64,000 bases of DNA from Aspergillus flavus (GCF_009017415.1 NC_092409.1:5890001-5954000), one strand, 5' to 3'. Shown: positions 12,854-25,137, counted from the stretch's first letter. The notes: generated by a model from the sequence alone, not told the origin. Translations and numbers: made by a program.

Positions 12854-13489
12854 CTACCCCAACTTCCCAGGCAAAGGAATAACAACAATCCTCGCCTTCC
12901 TCGCCGCATCCTCCCTCACCCTCTCCCCCTCCCTCGACGCCCCAAACCCCGGAATTCCCCTTCTCCTCTCCAAAACATCCATCATCTCCATCTCCTCCAC
13001 CTCCTCAAACGGCAAATCAACCCGAATCAAAACCCCCCTGGGCTCAAAAAACCCCCCATTCCACCGCTCAATAACATCCCTCAACTCCCCACTCCCAACA
13101 ATCATATTCCTCTCCTCCCGACTCCGCTGCGCCCGTCTCGCCACATAATACGCCGGTATGGCCCCTAGAAACCCAACCATGAGGCCCCCGACCACCATCA
13201 CCCCCAGCCCCTTCCCGATGGCTGTGGTCCATTGCTTGCGGCTTAGTTTTGCGGTGGTGATTACCTCGGAGGTGAAGTTTTCCCAGTCGGTGGGGGTGAT
13301 GTTGTATTGGGCGAGGAGGGGCGGGTATGTGAAGCCGGAGGTTGGGTAGGCGGATTTCGAGGGGATTTGGAGACCGCGAGTGAGGAGGGTTTCTGGGGCG
13401 AGGTTTTGGGGGGTTATTGTTGGTGATGTAGAGGTTGAAGGTGAGGGTGAGGGTGAGGTGGGAGTGTAGGGTGGTGGTGCTGTGTCCAT
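12854..13489 (-). CDS. Small fungal membrane protein of unknown function
   Basis: Single-exon gene of 211 aa if translation begins at the ATG at 13489; an in-frame upstream ATG at 13582 would add 31 residues of poor quality. The N-terminus is rich in Pro, Ser and Thr (PPPYTPTSPSPSPS). One strong hydrophobic segment of about 23 residues (GLGVMVVGGLMVGFLGAIPAYYVA) lies in the middle, followed by a basic stretch (RRAQRSREERN) and an acidic helix (EEVEEMEMMDV). This suggests a single-pass or membrane-anchored protein with a soluble C-terminal half. I do not recognise the family and give no function. The coding strand is C-rich in its 5' half and G-rich in its 3' half. Confidence 0.75.
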   Translation of the reverse strand: MDTAPPPYTPTSPSPSPSTSTSPTITPQNLAPETLLTRGLQIPSKSAYPTSGFTYPPLLAQYNITPTDWENFTSEVITTAKLSRKQWTTAIGKGLGVMVVGGLMVGFLGAIPAYYVARRAQRSREERNMIVGSGELRDVIERWNGGFFEPRGVLIRVDLPFEEVEEMEMMDVLERRRGIPGFGASREGERVREDAARKARIVVIPLPGKLG

Positions 13490-15488
13490 TTTGATATTAA
13501 TATTGTTGGTTTGTGTGGATATATTGAATGACTTTAGTATACTGAAGTAATTATACTTCTTTGTAATGCAACACCCTAACAAAATCGAGAATGAAAATGT
13601 ATATCCGAGAATGATAATACACAGAAGCTACACCTAATCCACCAGATATATACCCACGAACCCTCCCTAAAACTAAATCACTGTATGATAACGATGACGC
13701 ACAAATCCCCCAGGCATCCACGAAGCCTACGGCATCCCTCTTCCTCAAAACTCCAATACTACGTAGTCACAACCCATCGCGTACTGTCTATACCCAATCC
13801 GTCCCCCGAATAGGCAATCATGAAGCTTAGTTGATCTTGACAGCGCGGCTGAGCCGCCCCGACACCCCTGCTCCGCTCGTTCTAGAACGGGCTATGACCT
13901 CATCAGGATCGCACTAGGCAGTGATATTAACTGTTATCTTAATAGGTGAGTCAGGGATCTACGGGAGTTTTAATTGATTTGGTTGTTGGGGTTTAGAGTT
14001 CTGGGCAGGGCCGAGGTAGGTGTCGTGTCATCCGGGAGTGAGTGACTCAGGCTGCCATCAGTCTTGGTTTGTTGTTTTGAGGGCTTTTTTGGTCACTTGG
14101 TGGGGGCTTTGTTATTGGTTGGTTTGGGGGAGTGGCAGGGGTTCTCGTGATACGGAGCTCGTGATTTGGGGGATACGAGGGGTTATTGATGTGGAGACCT
14201 AACTAGCTAGTTAACTGTTCTAGAGACTGGAACTGAACATGGACTTGGCTTACAGACTTTTGTTTTGATTAGTTGTCGATTATAAACACATTCTTCTCTT
14301 GATTCTCTTCTCGTTGATCTCTCCTGTCATAGAAAGGGTTATTGGCCACTTTGTATTAGACTTGACCATCACAGTATACTCTAAGCGATCCATAGGAACT
14401 ATGTCTACTCTACCTTGGTAGAAGCTATTCCTTCACGTCAATTAAGTTTCCAGTATTGTTATAGGAAGGTAGAGCCTGCATAGTTAGCAGCTCTGACACC
14501 TATTAAGACATTAATCGTCATAATCCACCTTTGACAATTCAGCGACTGCCTACAGCAGAACAGTGCCGTTTCCGGTAAATACCCCTTAGTTGGAAATCAA
14601 ATCCTCTTCTATTATTTCCACCTAGTAGTTATGCAAGGAGTGTTTGGACTCGCGTTTCCTCCGGCCTGTGATTTGTATACGCTTGTCTTCAATTCTGCCC
14701 AACTGACAACTTCTTCGGATCTATCCGATCTAGTTATCTTCTAGATTTGAGCGATGACCGAGTTCATGCACTTATCAAAGAATGGTCACAAGCGACAAAA
14801 TCACTACCTCAAGTGGTGCTTCTGGTTTCGACCAATGCCTTCCCAATAACAAGCTATAATCACAACTGAATATGCAGCTGTGCGGTGGACACGGTCTGAT
14901 GAACCAGATATATCTGAGGGTCCACCAGATCTGCAGCGGATGGAGACTGGTTCCGAATAGACCATCAGTCTCCGCCCCCTTGCATGGTCGGGCACTTCTG
15001 GAGCGTTGGAAGAGGCCGTGTGCTTTTACGATCCATGGTAATTCGTGAGACAGACTCAAACATTCAAAAGTGGAAAAGGCCCGAAAGGTTCTGGGTTCAT
15101 TCAAATGCCACGTATATACGACTATAGGTCACGTCCGTGACCAGTCAGGTTAATTCCAGCCTGTTCGTCGTATAGACTGGTTTAGAATCCTTACAGCTAC
15201 GGCCTCCGACATGACATTCTGTCACACCGACAATTGACGCCACTTATAAAAGAACAGAGAGAATGAAGGGAGTGGCATTGAGGGATCTGATTTGACAGAT
15301 CTTATCTCCGCGTCACGACACAATCTGGCCACATGACCCAAACTATAGATTTAATACCGAAGCTAAACCAGATGTGGGGAAGAGCAAACAAGCTCCCTTG
15401 AGACTTGATCTTCTCCTCATCCTCCATCCCCCACACTCGACAGCTCCCCATACACTCTCGATCATTCCTCCTATAACACCTTATAATC
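13490..15488. other. Gene-free region of 2.0 kb
   Basis: No coding region is supported on either strand; open frames here are short and without splice support. The DNA is AT-rich with scattered TAG/CTAG motifs. The right end contains a possible TATAAA at 15245-15250, 239 bp before the ISN1 start. Confidence 0.5.
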
Positions 15489-17027
15489 ATGACGACCCGT
15501 TATCGCGTTGAATGTGAGTTCCGACTTGACCCTGTTGTGAATTGTGGACGCTCCGCTAACGAATCCTACTGATGCTCTTAAGGTATGACGCAAACTGGCC
15601 CCGCGGTCCATGGCGCTAACTCGACCAGTCGCATCGTCGCGACCAGCTGATAGAATGGATCAAAGGCCTTCTGGCTGTTCCATTTGTCCTGCATTCACAA
15701 CCTACGGCGGTCTACCAAGAGCACGGCGAGAATCTGGTCGCCATTGCGGCGGATACCCACCAACGTTATGCGGAGATCTTCCGGGATGTTGAGAATCTCA
15801 TGCGCGATCATAGTACTCCTCTCCCCTGACTCACATCAGCCAAATTCGCTTCACTAACTCAGAACAATCCAGTCCACCACATAAAAACAGGCGCCCCCGG
15901 TAAATCGAAGCTCAATCACCTCGTGCCAACCGTAGGCTCCTTCTTCACGCCCCTCCCGCTCGAAGACGCTTTCAAATACCAGGACAGCCAACGCTTCATC
16001 AGCCGGCGTCGCTTTGTTGCCCCGTCCTTCAATGACATCCGCCTCATCCTGAACTCGGCTCAGCTTTTGGGCCTCTTTCGCACCTCCGGTCTCGACCTCG
16101 TAACCTTCGACGGAGATGTCACCCTATACGATGACGGCGCTTGCCTCACCGACGACAACCCCGTCATACCCCGCCTCATCCGTCTCCTCCAACAAGGCCG
16201 CAAAATCGGCATCGTCACCGCCGCCGGCTACACCGAGGCACCCAAGTATTACGAACGTCTAAAGGGTCTCCTCGACGCTGTGCACAGCTCCGACGTCCTC
16301 ACCCCGGCCAATCGCAACGGTCTCGTCGTCATGGGCGGTGAAAGCAACTTCCTCTTCCGCTACGACCACACCTCCCCGGATAAGCTTACCTACGTCCCCC
16401 GTGAACAATGGTTGCTCGAAGAGATGCACTCCTGGCAAGAATCGGACATCACACAGCTTCTGGACATCGCTGAATCCTCCCTCCGCGCTTGTGCCAAGAA
16501 TTTGAATCTCCCCGTCGCAGTACTGAGAAAGGATCGTGCTGTTGGCGTTTACCCCCTCGATCGGACAAAGGTTACTCGAGAACAATGGGAAGAAACGGTC
16601 CTAGTGGTTCAAAACACTGTCGAGCGATCGGTCGTCGGCACTAGATTGCCCTTCTGTGCGTTCAATGGTACTATATCACAACCCCTCCTCGTCACACACT
16701 ACAGACCTGACTAATATTACTGATAAAGGTGGAAATGACGTCTTCGTCGACATCGGCGATAAATCCTGGGGTGTGCGCGCCTGTCAGCAGTATTTCGGCG
16801 GCATCGACCGTTCCCGTACTCTCCACATTGGCGACCAGTTCTTGTCCGCTGGCGCCAATGATTTTAAGGTTTGTTAACAGCCCCTCTCCTTCATTCCTAT
16901 TACAACCTGCAATGTAATTATACTCATATGTGGATCTTAGGCACGCCTGGCTTCGACCACAGCCTGGATCGCTAACCCGGCTGAAACGGTGCAGCTTTTG
17001 GATGAGTTGGCGATTATCGAGAAATAA
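15489..17027 (+). CDS. isn1: IMP-specific 5'-nucleotidase
   Basis: Cytosolic enzyme that dephosphorylates inosine monophosphate to inosine, in the HAD-like ISN1 family. Exons: 15489-15513, 15572-15582, 15629-15812, 15873-16667, 16729-16868, 16941-17027. They sum to 1242 nt, giving 413 aa. Motifs: N-terminal MTTRYRVEYALKSHRRDQLI and EWIKGLLAVPFVLH, the HAD nucleophile motif LVTFDGDVTLYDDG, GIVTAAGYTEAPKYYERL, and the late acidic motif HIGDQFLSAGANDF. The second exon is only 11 nt long and encodes AT GCT CTT AAG. It is needed to keep the frame and to complete the conserved YALK. The two bases before it are TG, not AG, so the first intron appears to be of GT-TG type. All other junctions are canonical. 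Confidence 0.92.
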
Positions 17028-17469
17028 TCTACCTTTACTCATGACTTCTATTTTCGTTTTCTCTTCGATTCTCCGTTTTCGATTATAAGTATTACAATTT
17101 ACTAGTCTTGTTGTCACTGTTATCGGTTTCGGGGTCATTGAGCGAGTGCGGGTTTGTCTAGGGAGTGTCTTGCATGATTTGGTGAAGATGTATTACATGA
17201 GATACGCTATGAGTTCAGATATGACGTTTAATAATGCATATAGGTATGAAGAGCGATTTGAATAAGGGAGATCATAATTTTCATTCAATAATTCCTGTCT
17301 GTCATGATACATACGTAGCAGCCATCACTGCATCTCAAGTTTCGTTTTGTTCTTGCCGGCCTAGTATGTGAAAGGGAAAACGACCAGTCTTCCCGCCGGT
17401 CACGGATTCTAACCACCCAACTCTCATTAACGCCTTTAACAGTGCAAGTTGTTGTTCTTATGCCAACGT
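17028..17469. other. Convergent 3' region between ISN1 and phosphofructokinase
   Basis: Both flanking genes end here. The DNA is AT-rich and carries no supported gene. It must hold both polyadenylation regions; no unambiguous signal was picked out. Confidence 0.5.
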
Positions 17470-19941
17470 TTAACAGTTTTCGTAGCAAGACCAGCCCGTC
17501 TTGCCCTCGCCGAAGCTGGCGCGACCGGACAAAATGTTGACGGTGCTCTGCAAGTCAAGCCAGAATTCGTCCTTCGGGCGACGACGGGCCCAGTCGGTCT
17601 CGGTCGCTTCCAGGCCGTTGGGACCGCCCATCTGGGAGAAGAGTACCTGGGATCCCTTGACACCGATGACGGTCGCAGAAAGCTCGTCGGCGGCAATCTC
17701 GTCGGCGGACTTGCCGGAGAAGGTTTCGATGTGCTGCATGCATCGGATGGCCATGCGCAGGGCACGGATTCGGTCCATCGGAGAGGGCTTGCCACCCTGT
17801 TGGAAGTGACCAGGGACCGCCGCACGCGACTCAAAGCGGCCCTTGGCTTCTTCCTTGATCATGTCGGCAATGACTTGTGTGGTGTAGGTGCTGGAAGCGG
17901 TCTCGTTGCGCAGGATGATCTTTCCGGCACGGTTGGCACCCTTGTCGTGAGCGAAGTTGTTGCGCAGGAAATCGATATCGCGTGCCAGCATCTTGATATC
18001 GATGCCTTCCTCCGGGATGTAGACGGCCGAGGCACCTACCGCGAGACCAGCGGTCGTAGCGACGTAACCGGACTTACCACCCTGGGTTTCGACGACGAAG
18101 ACACGGCGGCGGGAGGACGACGCGGATTGACGGATAGCGTCACAGAAGTCGATCAAAGTGTTCAAGCAGGTGTCGCTGCCGAGGGAGTATTCGGTACCCG
18201 GGACGTTGTTTGAAATGGTGGCCGGCAAGACCACCATGGGGATCTTGAAGGCTGGATATTTCTCGCGGGCCTGGCGCAATTGGCTAACAGCAGTGAAAGC
18301 CTCGAAACCACCAACCACGAACAAACCATCGAACTTAAACTTCTCAAAACACTTGGCAGTGGTCTCGAAGTCCTCGGACGGCAGGCTTCGGTTGGTTCCG
18401 ATGTCTGAACCACCTTCGTTGACCCAGGTGTCCTGCTCCTCCCAACTGACCTCGCGCACAGAGCTAACGGGGGTGTCTGCATGATGCCGGCAGAGGCCGG
18501 GGAAACCGTTGTGAACGGCAAGGGCCGTGTGTCCACGAGTCTGGCAGTAGGCGACGGCAGCACGGGTGGCTTGGTTCATACCTCCGGCAGGTGCACCGAC
18601 GTGTATAATGGCAATGCGCATCCGCTAGAGGACATTAGCTTTATTTTAACGCAGACTTAGAATTCGACATACCTTGTTTTCTGGGAGGATCAACTTGGGG
18701 TGGTCGGGGGTAGCAGTGTTCTTGTAGGCGAAATGGTACTCCTTGAATTCAGAGTCGCGCAGATGCATAGCCTCATCGAACTTGCGCTCATGAATGAGGT
18801 CGGCTACTTCCTTGGTGGCCTTCACTGCATCCATCAACGGCGTGCGCAGCAACTTGTTCTCGCGGACGGTGATGACAGGGGACGGAGATTCGGGTGTCAT
18901 ATCCAAAACGGCACGGACGGCTTCCACGCCCTGTAGGGTCGAGAGGGTACGGTCATAGGCACATGCTGCTCCTCCTCGTTGAGTGTGGCCTAGGACGGTC
19001 ACCCTAGTGTCCAGATCAAGTCGGTTGGTCAAAATGTCCTTAATCTTGCTGCTCGTGATCTTGTTGAGTTGGCGGTCATGAGCGCCCTCGGCCACAATGA
19101 CAATCGTTCTCCGCTTGCCTCGTTCCTGACGGTTCTGTGGGACATACGGTTAGCACGCAGATGAACCGGCTAATTCCATGATTTCAGTATCGCTTACCTT
19201 GGTGATGATATCGCACATGTCATCTTCCCAGCCCTCGCGGGGTGGCATCTCGGGGATGAAAAGCCAGTCGGCGCCAGTGCTGATAGCCGACATCAAGGCC
19301 AGCCAGCCACAATGGCGTCCCATGACTTCAATAACGAAGCCTCTCTGGTGCGAATAAGCGGTATCGAAAACGTCGTCGACCGCATCACAGATGCGGGTAA
19401 GGGAGGAATAACAGCCGATGGTAGCGTCTGTGCCGGACATGTCGTTATCAATCGAGCCCACCAGACCAACAATGTTCAACACCTTGTAAGGGACAATCTG
19501 TTCCTCAGTCAATTCGCCCGTCTTGACCAGCTCTTCCAGCAAGCCAGGCCATTCAGAACGGAAGAGGTCGGCACCAGTCAAACTTCCATCACCACCGCAA
19601 ACCACCAGGGCATCAATACCCCGGACAATCATGTTCTTAGCGGCCTTCAGACGACCGGCACGTTCCCGGAAAGCCATGCTACGAGCTGAACCGATTAAGG
19701 TACCACCCCTGGAGAGCCAGCCACGGACATCTTCCCAGTGTACCTGACGGATCATATCTCCGCCATGGACCAGACCCTCGTAGCCTTCGTATACGGCATA
19801 GGCTTCACATCCGGAATAAATAGCCATCCGAACGACAGCCCGGACGGCGCCGTTCATACCGGGAGCATCACCACCAGAGGTCAAGACACCGATACGGCGG
19901 CGCTTGGGAGGCTCCGCGGGGGCGTGTGTCGTAGCCATCAT
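17470..19941 (-). CDS. pfkA: ATP-dependent 6-phosphofructokinase, eukaryotic two-half form
   Basis: Committing enzyme of glycolysis in the cytosol: fructose 6-phosphate + ATP to fructose 1,6-bisphosphate. Exons 19198-19941, 18673-19134 and 17470-18624 sum to 2361 nt, giving 786 aa, close to known Aspergillus PfkA. The N-terminal half carries the catalytic motifs: [11 protein letters not shown] (ATP loop), [22 protein letters not shown] (catalytic Asp) and [12 protein letters not shown]. The C-terminal half repeats the fold with altered motifs, as in the allosteric half of the eukaryotic enzyme: [36 protein letters not shown] and ETQGGKSGY. Two in-frame ATGs (19941 and 19938) are adjacent; either may be used. 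The upstream region shared with Mediator subunit 17 holds three CACGTG boxes. Confidence 0.97.
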
Positions 19942-20397
19942 GCAGATGACAATCTATTAAAGAACTATAGGTGAACAATAAGAAGTAAGGTCAATGATTA
20001 GATCTAAGGAGTGACAAACAAAGGGGGTCTGAATGGATAGTGGAACAGTTGAGGTTTAGATAACTTGTGTGACGGTGGGGGGGAAAGAATTCCGGTGAGA
20101 AAAAGCGGGAGTGGGCAACGGTACGTCACTGACTGGAACTTGATAAGAAAGTGAAACTAAACTCGATAGTCGTCTCAGGAGCAGTTCGAGTGTTATATCA
20201 CCGAGTGCGGGATCCCCCTGCAAGTGAAACTGTCAGACAGTGTACCTATATTGTTGATCTCCGCGGATTTCCCGTCAACTTAAGCAATTCCTGCCAGTTG
20301 CTGCGGGATTGAGGAAGTCTGAAATGCAAGTGAAGAAAAAAGACTATCATCGCTGATGTCACTGACATTGCCCGTTCGGGGCAAGCGTCCGGAGCTA

Positions 20398-20405
20398 TCA
20401 CGTGA
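20398..20405. promoter_or_regulatory. Palindromic E-box TCACGTGA
   Basis: Perfect 8-bp palindrome containing the bHLH target CACGTG. It is located 457 bp upstream of pfkA. In some fungi bHLH regulators of glycolysis or sterol metabolism bind such sites. Binding here is inferred from the motif alone. Confidence 0.4.
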
Positions 20406-20434
20406 CAACCCCTCTAGGGCAGGGCTTGGGCCAG

Positions 20435-20440
20435 CACGTG
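20435..20440. promoter_or_regulatory. Second E-box CACGTG, 37 bp from the first
   Basis: CACGTG on both strands, close to the TCACGTGA at 20398. The close pair would suit cooperative binding by bHLH dimers. Motif evidence only. Confidence 0.35.
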
Positions 20441-21313
20441 TGGCGGCGGACTGCTCTCCGTGGTGGAGTGTGACGCCATCTAACGGTCAGCATGGGACCC
20501 TCAGAGTATCAGAGATCCGGACATCTCCTCATGTTTTACGGTTTCTGGTTGGCTATACTAGTTTCCCTCTCTTCAATCGTTTCAACCTTGACCCGGTGAA
20601 CTGCTCCTATGGCTCCAGTTTTATGATATCAGGCCACAGGGGTCATCCTTGTCTTCCCATATGGCTCGACAGGGCTCCGCCGATTGTGAGAGAAACAAGA
20701 ACCAACTCCTTTCTTAAAACTGGACAGGCAATCAGTGGTCCATGATATACGACTCACATAGCATACAGTTCTCCCAAGGCGAGTCGATCTAATATATGCA
20801 ACTAGACCGTCAAACACTCCGATGTAATATCAATTAAAGCTCTTCTCCCGGGAGCTCCATAGTTCAGGAGCTGTTTTGTCTACCGGTCAAGAGCTCCACT
20901 TCCTCACTATGCCTCTTTGGGCCACCATTCGTAGAGTAAACAATAAGCATGCCATTATGCCACATGGAAAGGGAAAAAGGTTTGTATACACTGGTAAGCT
21001 AGGTGAAGCAAAGATCATCCAGAATCATCTAGTACGATATTAGTAGTTGCTGGGCTAGTTATACTTAGCCAAAGTCACATATGCTGTTGAATAATACAGA
21101 GTATGCGTTTACTACTGAGGATATATATTCCCGTACAAACGGTGATAGGTAATAGTTTACTCTTCCACCATGATATAGTGACAAACAATTCAATGATATT
21201 ACTTCAATTGTCCGTTAAACAAGATGTTCCGATTGTTTTAAAAAAGTATACCACCAATGAAATTGCTGTTTTAAGGGCTACACAGCAACGTGACGGCGTT
21301 GACCAAGTAGGAT

Positions 21314-21319
21314 CACGTG
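21314..21319. promoter_or_regulatory. E-box CACGTG upstream of Mediator subunit 17
   Basis: CACGTG ending 112 bp before the ATG at 21432. This is a typical distance for an activator site of a housekeeping gene. Motif evidence only. Confidence 0.35.
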
Positions 21320-21431
21320 CCGACTCACCGCGTTGCGGCCGTGCAATCTAACACCAGCCCTGACAAAGTCAATCTTCAGTACTCCGTCTTTCTGATCCAA
21401 GCTCTGCCGCAGCAGGGTGACAACCGACGTT

Positions 21432-23441
21432 ATGTCCGACTCCTTCAACCTCCCTCTTCGTCCCTTAACAGAGAAGCGCGAACGTCCAGATCCGCTTCCC
21501 GTGGAGATCGCTCAGATTAATGCTCAGTATGGTTCCTTTCGCGATGTCACCGAGGACAGCCTCCGGGCCAAGATCGAAGCCGACAAAAACAAAGATCCAT
21601 GGTTCGACAAAGAGGAAAACGACAACGCATCTGCCGATGAGGATACGACGGAGCGTCTAGATCAGCTGTATAAGCGTCGGGCAGCCATTACCCAATTCGC
21701 CCTGTAAGCTTGATCCATACGGAGGATTCTCGTGCGCTAATCGCTTGCAGCCAGGCCCATATGGAAGCCATGTTCGCCCTCGACTTTGTCTCCCTTCTGC
21801 TCTCGAAGCATACGCCTCGTCAAGCCGAAATGTCCATGTCTGCATACCTGAAACAAGTTGCGCCCCTCGGATCGCTAAATTCGGAAATTGTCAATCCACC
21901 ACCAAAGCCCGAGTCCGCGGCTAGAGACACCAAGAACGTTTCGCGTGGGTGGAGGCTGCAAAACTTTAACTCCGCGGCGAGCAAACTACTCGACTCCGCG
22001 ACTAGACTCGAAGCTGAAGTTGCCTCGGAGACCAGGTATTGGGATGAGGTGCTGGCGGTGAAGGAAAAAGGTTGGAAGGTGTCCAGGTTGCCCAGGGAAA
22101 GACAGGCCCTTGGGGTACAGTATGGCTTTTTAGAAGGTGAGATAGATTCGTTTCAGTATTGTCCGTATACTGACAGCTGTAGCTACTCCAATCTTCCGCG
22201 ACCGGGGCTTAGCGGCTCTGCGACGAACCAACGACGGAAGCTTGATACTCGACAAAGGTTTAATTCCACTCAAGGCGCGAACAGTGCGTGTGCGTGTGAG
22301 GAGTCGTGGTCAAATCACAGGGTGCTCGAAGAACCAACCGGCGTCGGATAACACTGAGTCAATCGAGAGTCGTATCCTGCAGGCGCGTGATACGGTATAC
22401 GAAGAGGAACTGTTTCACGAGCTGGTACGTGAGGCAAGAATACTCGGTAGCCAGGGAGTCACGACACGCCAGAATCTAGTTCAATTCCCAGTGTCGGAGG
22501 AGCAAGAGGTCTTGTTGGATCTCATCGACAGCGATCAGATATCGCCTGAAAATGATGTAGTGTCCTCCAACGAGCACGCCGTGGTGGCAGACGCTCTTGC
22601 CCATGCAATTCGTATCCTGCTCGCCTACGCCCATCGCCAAAACCTACGCCGAAGGACCCAGCTCCCAACACCACTAACCCCAAAGCGCCGCCAAACCCCA
22701 GAATACCAGCTCCTCCGACCGGTAATGGCATACCTGCAGCATAGCTCCCATGTGCGATGGCTGGAGTCGTTGTTGAATGATATAAACCAGATTTTGAAAT
22801 CTGCTGGAATCACGTGTGGTTTTACAGCGACTCCCTTCTCGTCTCTGAGTCTCAGGCGCACCATCAGTGGGCTCCCAAAGGTAGAGGCTTTGGTCCAAGA
22901 GTTTTTGTTGCCCTACGAGTCGACCTTTTCTGCGCAATTGGTCACCCCTCAAAGCTCGTTCCGGGTCAAGGTTCGCACTAACGTCACAACACCGCCGCTC
23001 GGCACTCACTACGAAATCTCAGTCAACATGCCTCAGTATCCCGATGTTCGCCCGCCGAACCGCATCGGCCTGCAGGATGAGGCAGCCTCTATACTCACGC
23101 ATTTTGTGCTACTAGACATCCTTACGGCCATCACCCACGCCAAGGGCTCATCCGTGAAAGGTATCAAGCAAGAGACAGGGCACCTGTTGACATGGCAAGC
23201 AGCGTATCCGCACAATGGCGAGCTACTCGCCCTCTCCAGCACCGGCCAGCACAAGAAAATGAAAGTGAGCTTATCAAGACATGAGCTAACCGTGCGAGTA
23301 TACTCGGTACGGGGGATTGACGGGTTTGGCAAGCCGGCTGTGGACAAAACGCCGGCCATGCGCTCGCAAACATGGAAGTGCGATGGCACTCCCGACCAGC
23401 CTAACCTGATGGACTTTATAGCTGAAGTATCCAAGGAGTAA
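21432..23441 (+). CDS. med17: RNA polymerase II Mediator complex subunit 17
   Basis: Head-module subunit of Mediator (Srb4 family), a nuclear coactivator that bridges regulators and RNA polymerase II. Exons 21432-21703, 21751-22136 and 22183-23441 sum to 1917 nt, giving 638 aa. Family cues: N-terminal SFNLPLRPLTEKRERP and ALPVEI-like block, an acidic linker around residues 60-80, GWRLQNFNSAASKLLDSATRLE followed by WDEVLAVKEKGWKVSRLPRE, then GFLEATPIFRDRGLAALRR, KTVRVRV-type strand and LFHELVREARILGSQGV. The remaining C-terminal half is less conserved and ends near residue 638. The identification rests on the ordered N-terminal blocks, which are characteristic of fungal Med17. No damage is seen. 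Confidence 0.88.
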
Positions 23442-23648
23442 TGCGGAAATACCACTTGACCCAAGTCAGAGAGGATGAACGATCGGACACCCCTCTAAAA
23501 AGGGTGAATCAAGTGTATTCTGTTCATTGCATGGGCTAAGCACAGACAATTGGCTGGCATATTAATATATACAGGCCTGCTTCAGCACCTCCATCCCAAG
23601 ATGACATGCATTTAGTGATTTGGAATGTCGCTGCCACGTATATCTGCA

Positions 23649-25137
23649 TCAGGCATCTAAATCGAAGGATTTGATGGCATGGTCCACTGTCAGTGGCTCT
23701 TTCAGCCGTCTTTCATGAATACCGTATGCCTTTGGCAACCACGCGCTCACGTCTGTTCCCATCATCATCTTTGCCAACGCTTCTCCGGACAGCAAGCAGT
23801 TGGCCATGCCATATCCGTTAAATGCAGCCGCAACGTATTCCCCCTCGCCCTGTCGCCCTGTCATTGAGGCTTGCGCACGTCCGACAACGGGAAGCCCGTC
23901 TGCGGAGAAGCCCATAATTCCACTCCACCCGCTGGCTAACCTCCATTGTTCCGCTCCGTTGTGACCAAGGAAATGTGGCAGCTTCTCTTGTAGATGCTTT
24001 ATGGAGCCTTCTTCGACCAGACTGTCGTCCGCTGATAAACAATTATCGATTCGCGTGTCCTCCCCGCCGAAAAAGAAATAACCTGTTTTCGTATTCTGCA
24101 TGAGATAGTACAGGCCAGCAGCATATCGACCGGACTGCTTATCATACATAACCGGATAATGGAAACCCCATGAAAGATCACCACCGCGATTGGGCATGAT
24201 ATTGCCTGCGTCTTGCACCGTCATCGTTCCCTTGAAGGGATAGATTGGGCCGCGGAGTCCAGGGAGCAAATATCCTGCATGGCCATTGGTACAGTGCGCT
24301 ATCTGAGTTGCGCGCAGACCTCCTCGTGGTGTATGCAGGATATACGGCCAGGAAGGGCTCGTCGCATCGAAAGCGATAGAAGTAACGGGGGTCTGCGTTT
24401 CGATATTCAACCTATGCCCGTATCTCTCCAGGAGACAGGCAAAAATCTTGGTCACGAGCCGGTAAGGCCAGACAGTCCCAGCGGGAAGCAGAGCACCCCC
24501 AGCGCCGTCCAGGTGATACTCCCTCTAGACATATTAGCCGTAATGAAGATTATACCAACACTCAATCAAATCAAATACATACCTTCAACACCTCCCTATC
24601 AAGAGTTGTATAAATCCCCTTAAAACCTGGCAGATCCCTCTCCAAAGCCTCCACGCTTCCCTTAAACCTCTCGAACCCATCGTCCTCCAGAAAAACCCTC
24701 ACTTTAACCACCTCTTCCACCTCACTCTCCTCAACCGCAAACCTCCGCACTAACTCCCTCATCCTGCGTAAATTCTCAAACGTAAACCTGACAACCTCCC
24801 CTGCACCCTCCCTCCCAAACTCCTCCACCAAATGCAGATACTCCTCCCCAGCATTCGCAGCCAATTGACCCCCATTCCGGCCCGTCGCACCCGAACATAG
24901 CGACCTAGCCTCTAAAACCGTGATATTAAGATCAGGATGATCATCCAGGAGAGTAAGCAGGACCGAGAGACCGGTTATCCCAGAACCAATGATCGCGACA
25001 TCGGTTTGAGGGGGTAGAGAAGGAGATTGAGTATCACTGAGGGGGTGTGGTGGGGTTTGCCAGTATGAAGACGTTGGATTGGGCTTCGGGAGACCTGGGT
25101 CTTGGGTTATGAGTGTTCTGAGAGCAGGAGTTTGCAT
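23649..25137 (-). CDS. FAD-dependent amine/amino-acid oxidoreductase (DAO superfamily)
   Basis: Flavoprotein of the D-amino-acid oxidase/glycine oxidase fold, likely oxidising a secondary amine or amino acid. Exons 24583-25137 and 23649-24524 sum to 1431 nt, giving 476 aa. The N-terminal FAD motif DVAIIGSGITGLSVLLTLL sits at residues 46-64, after a Pro-rich leader. The second FAD-contacting block CSGATGRNGGQL follows at about residues 82-93, and the C-terminal block GFSADGLPVVGR...AAAFNGYGMANCLLSGEALA closes the flavin site. The leader has no clear targeting signal. It is divergent from the PrpF-like gene across 0.7 kb, so co-regulation is possible. The exact substrate is unknown. The coding strand shifts from C-rich to G-rich along exon 1. 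Confidence 0.85.

Larger units (their letters stand above)
19942..21431. other. Divergent promoter region of phosphofructokinase and Mediator subunit 17
   Basis: Bidirectional upstream region of 1.5 kb with no supported gene. It contains TCACGTGA at 20398-20405 and CACGTG at 20435-20440 and 21314-21319. The first two lie about 460-500 bp from the pfkA start and the last 113 bp from the Mediator gene start. Confidence 0.6.

Noticed and set aside
17449..18213. Long plus-strand open frames opposite phosphofructokinase
   Set aside because: They are shadows of the conserved coding frame on the minus strand; their text has no family features.
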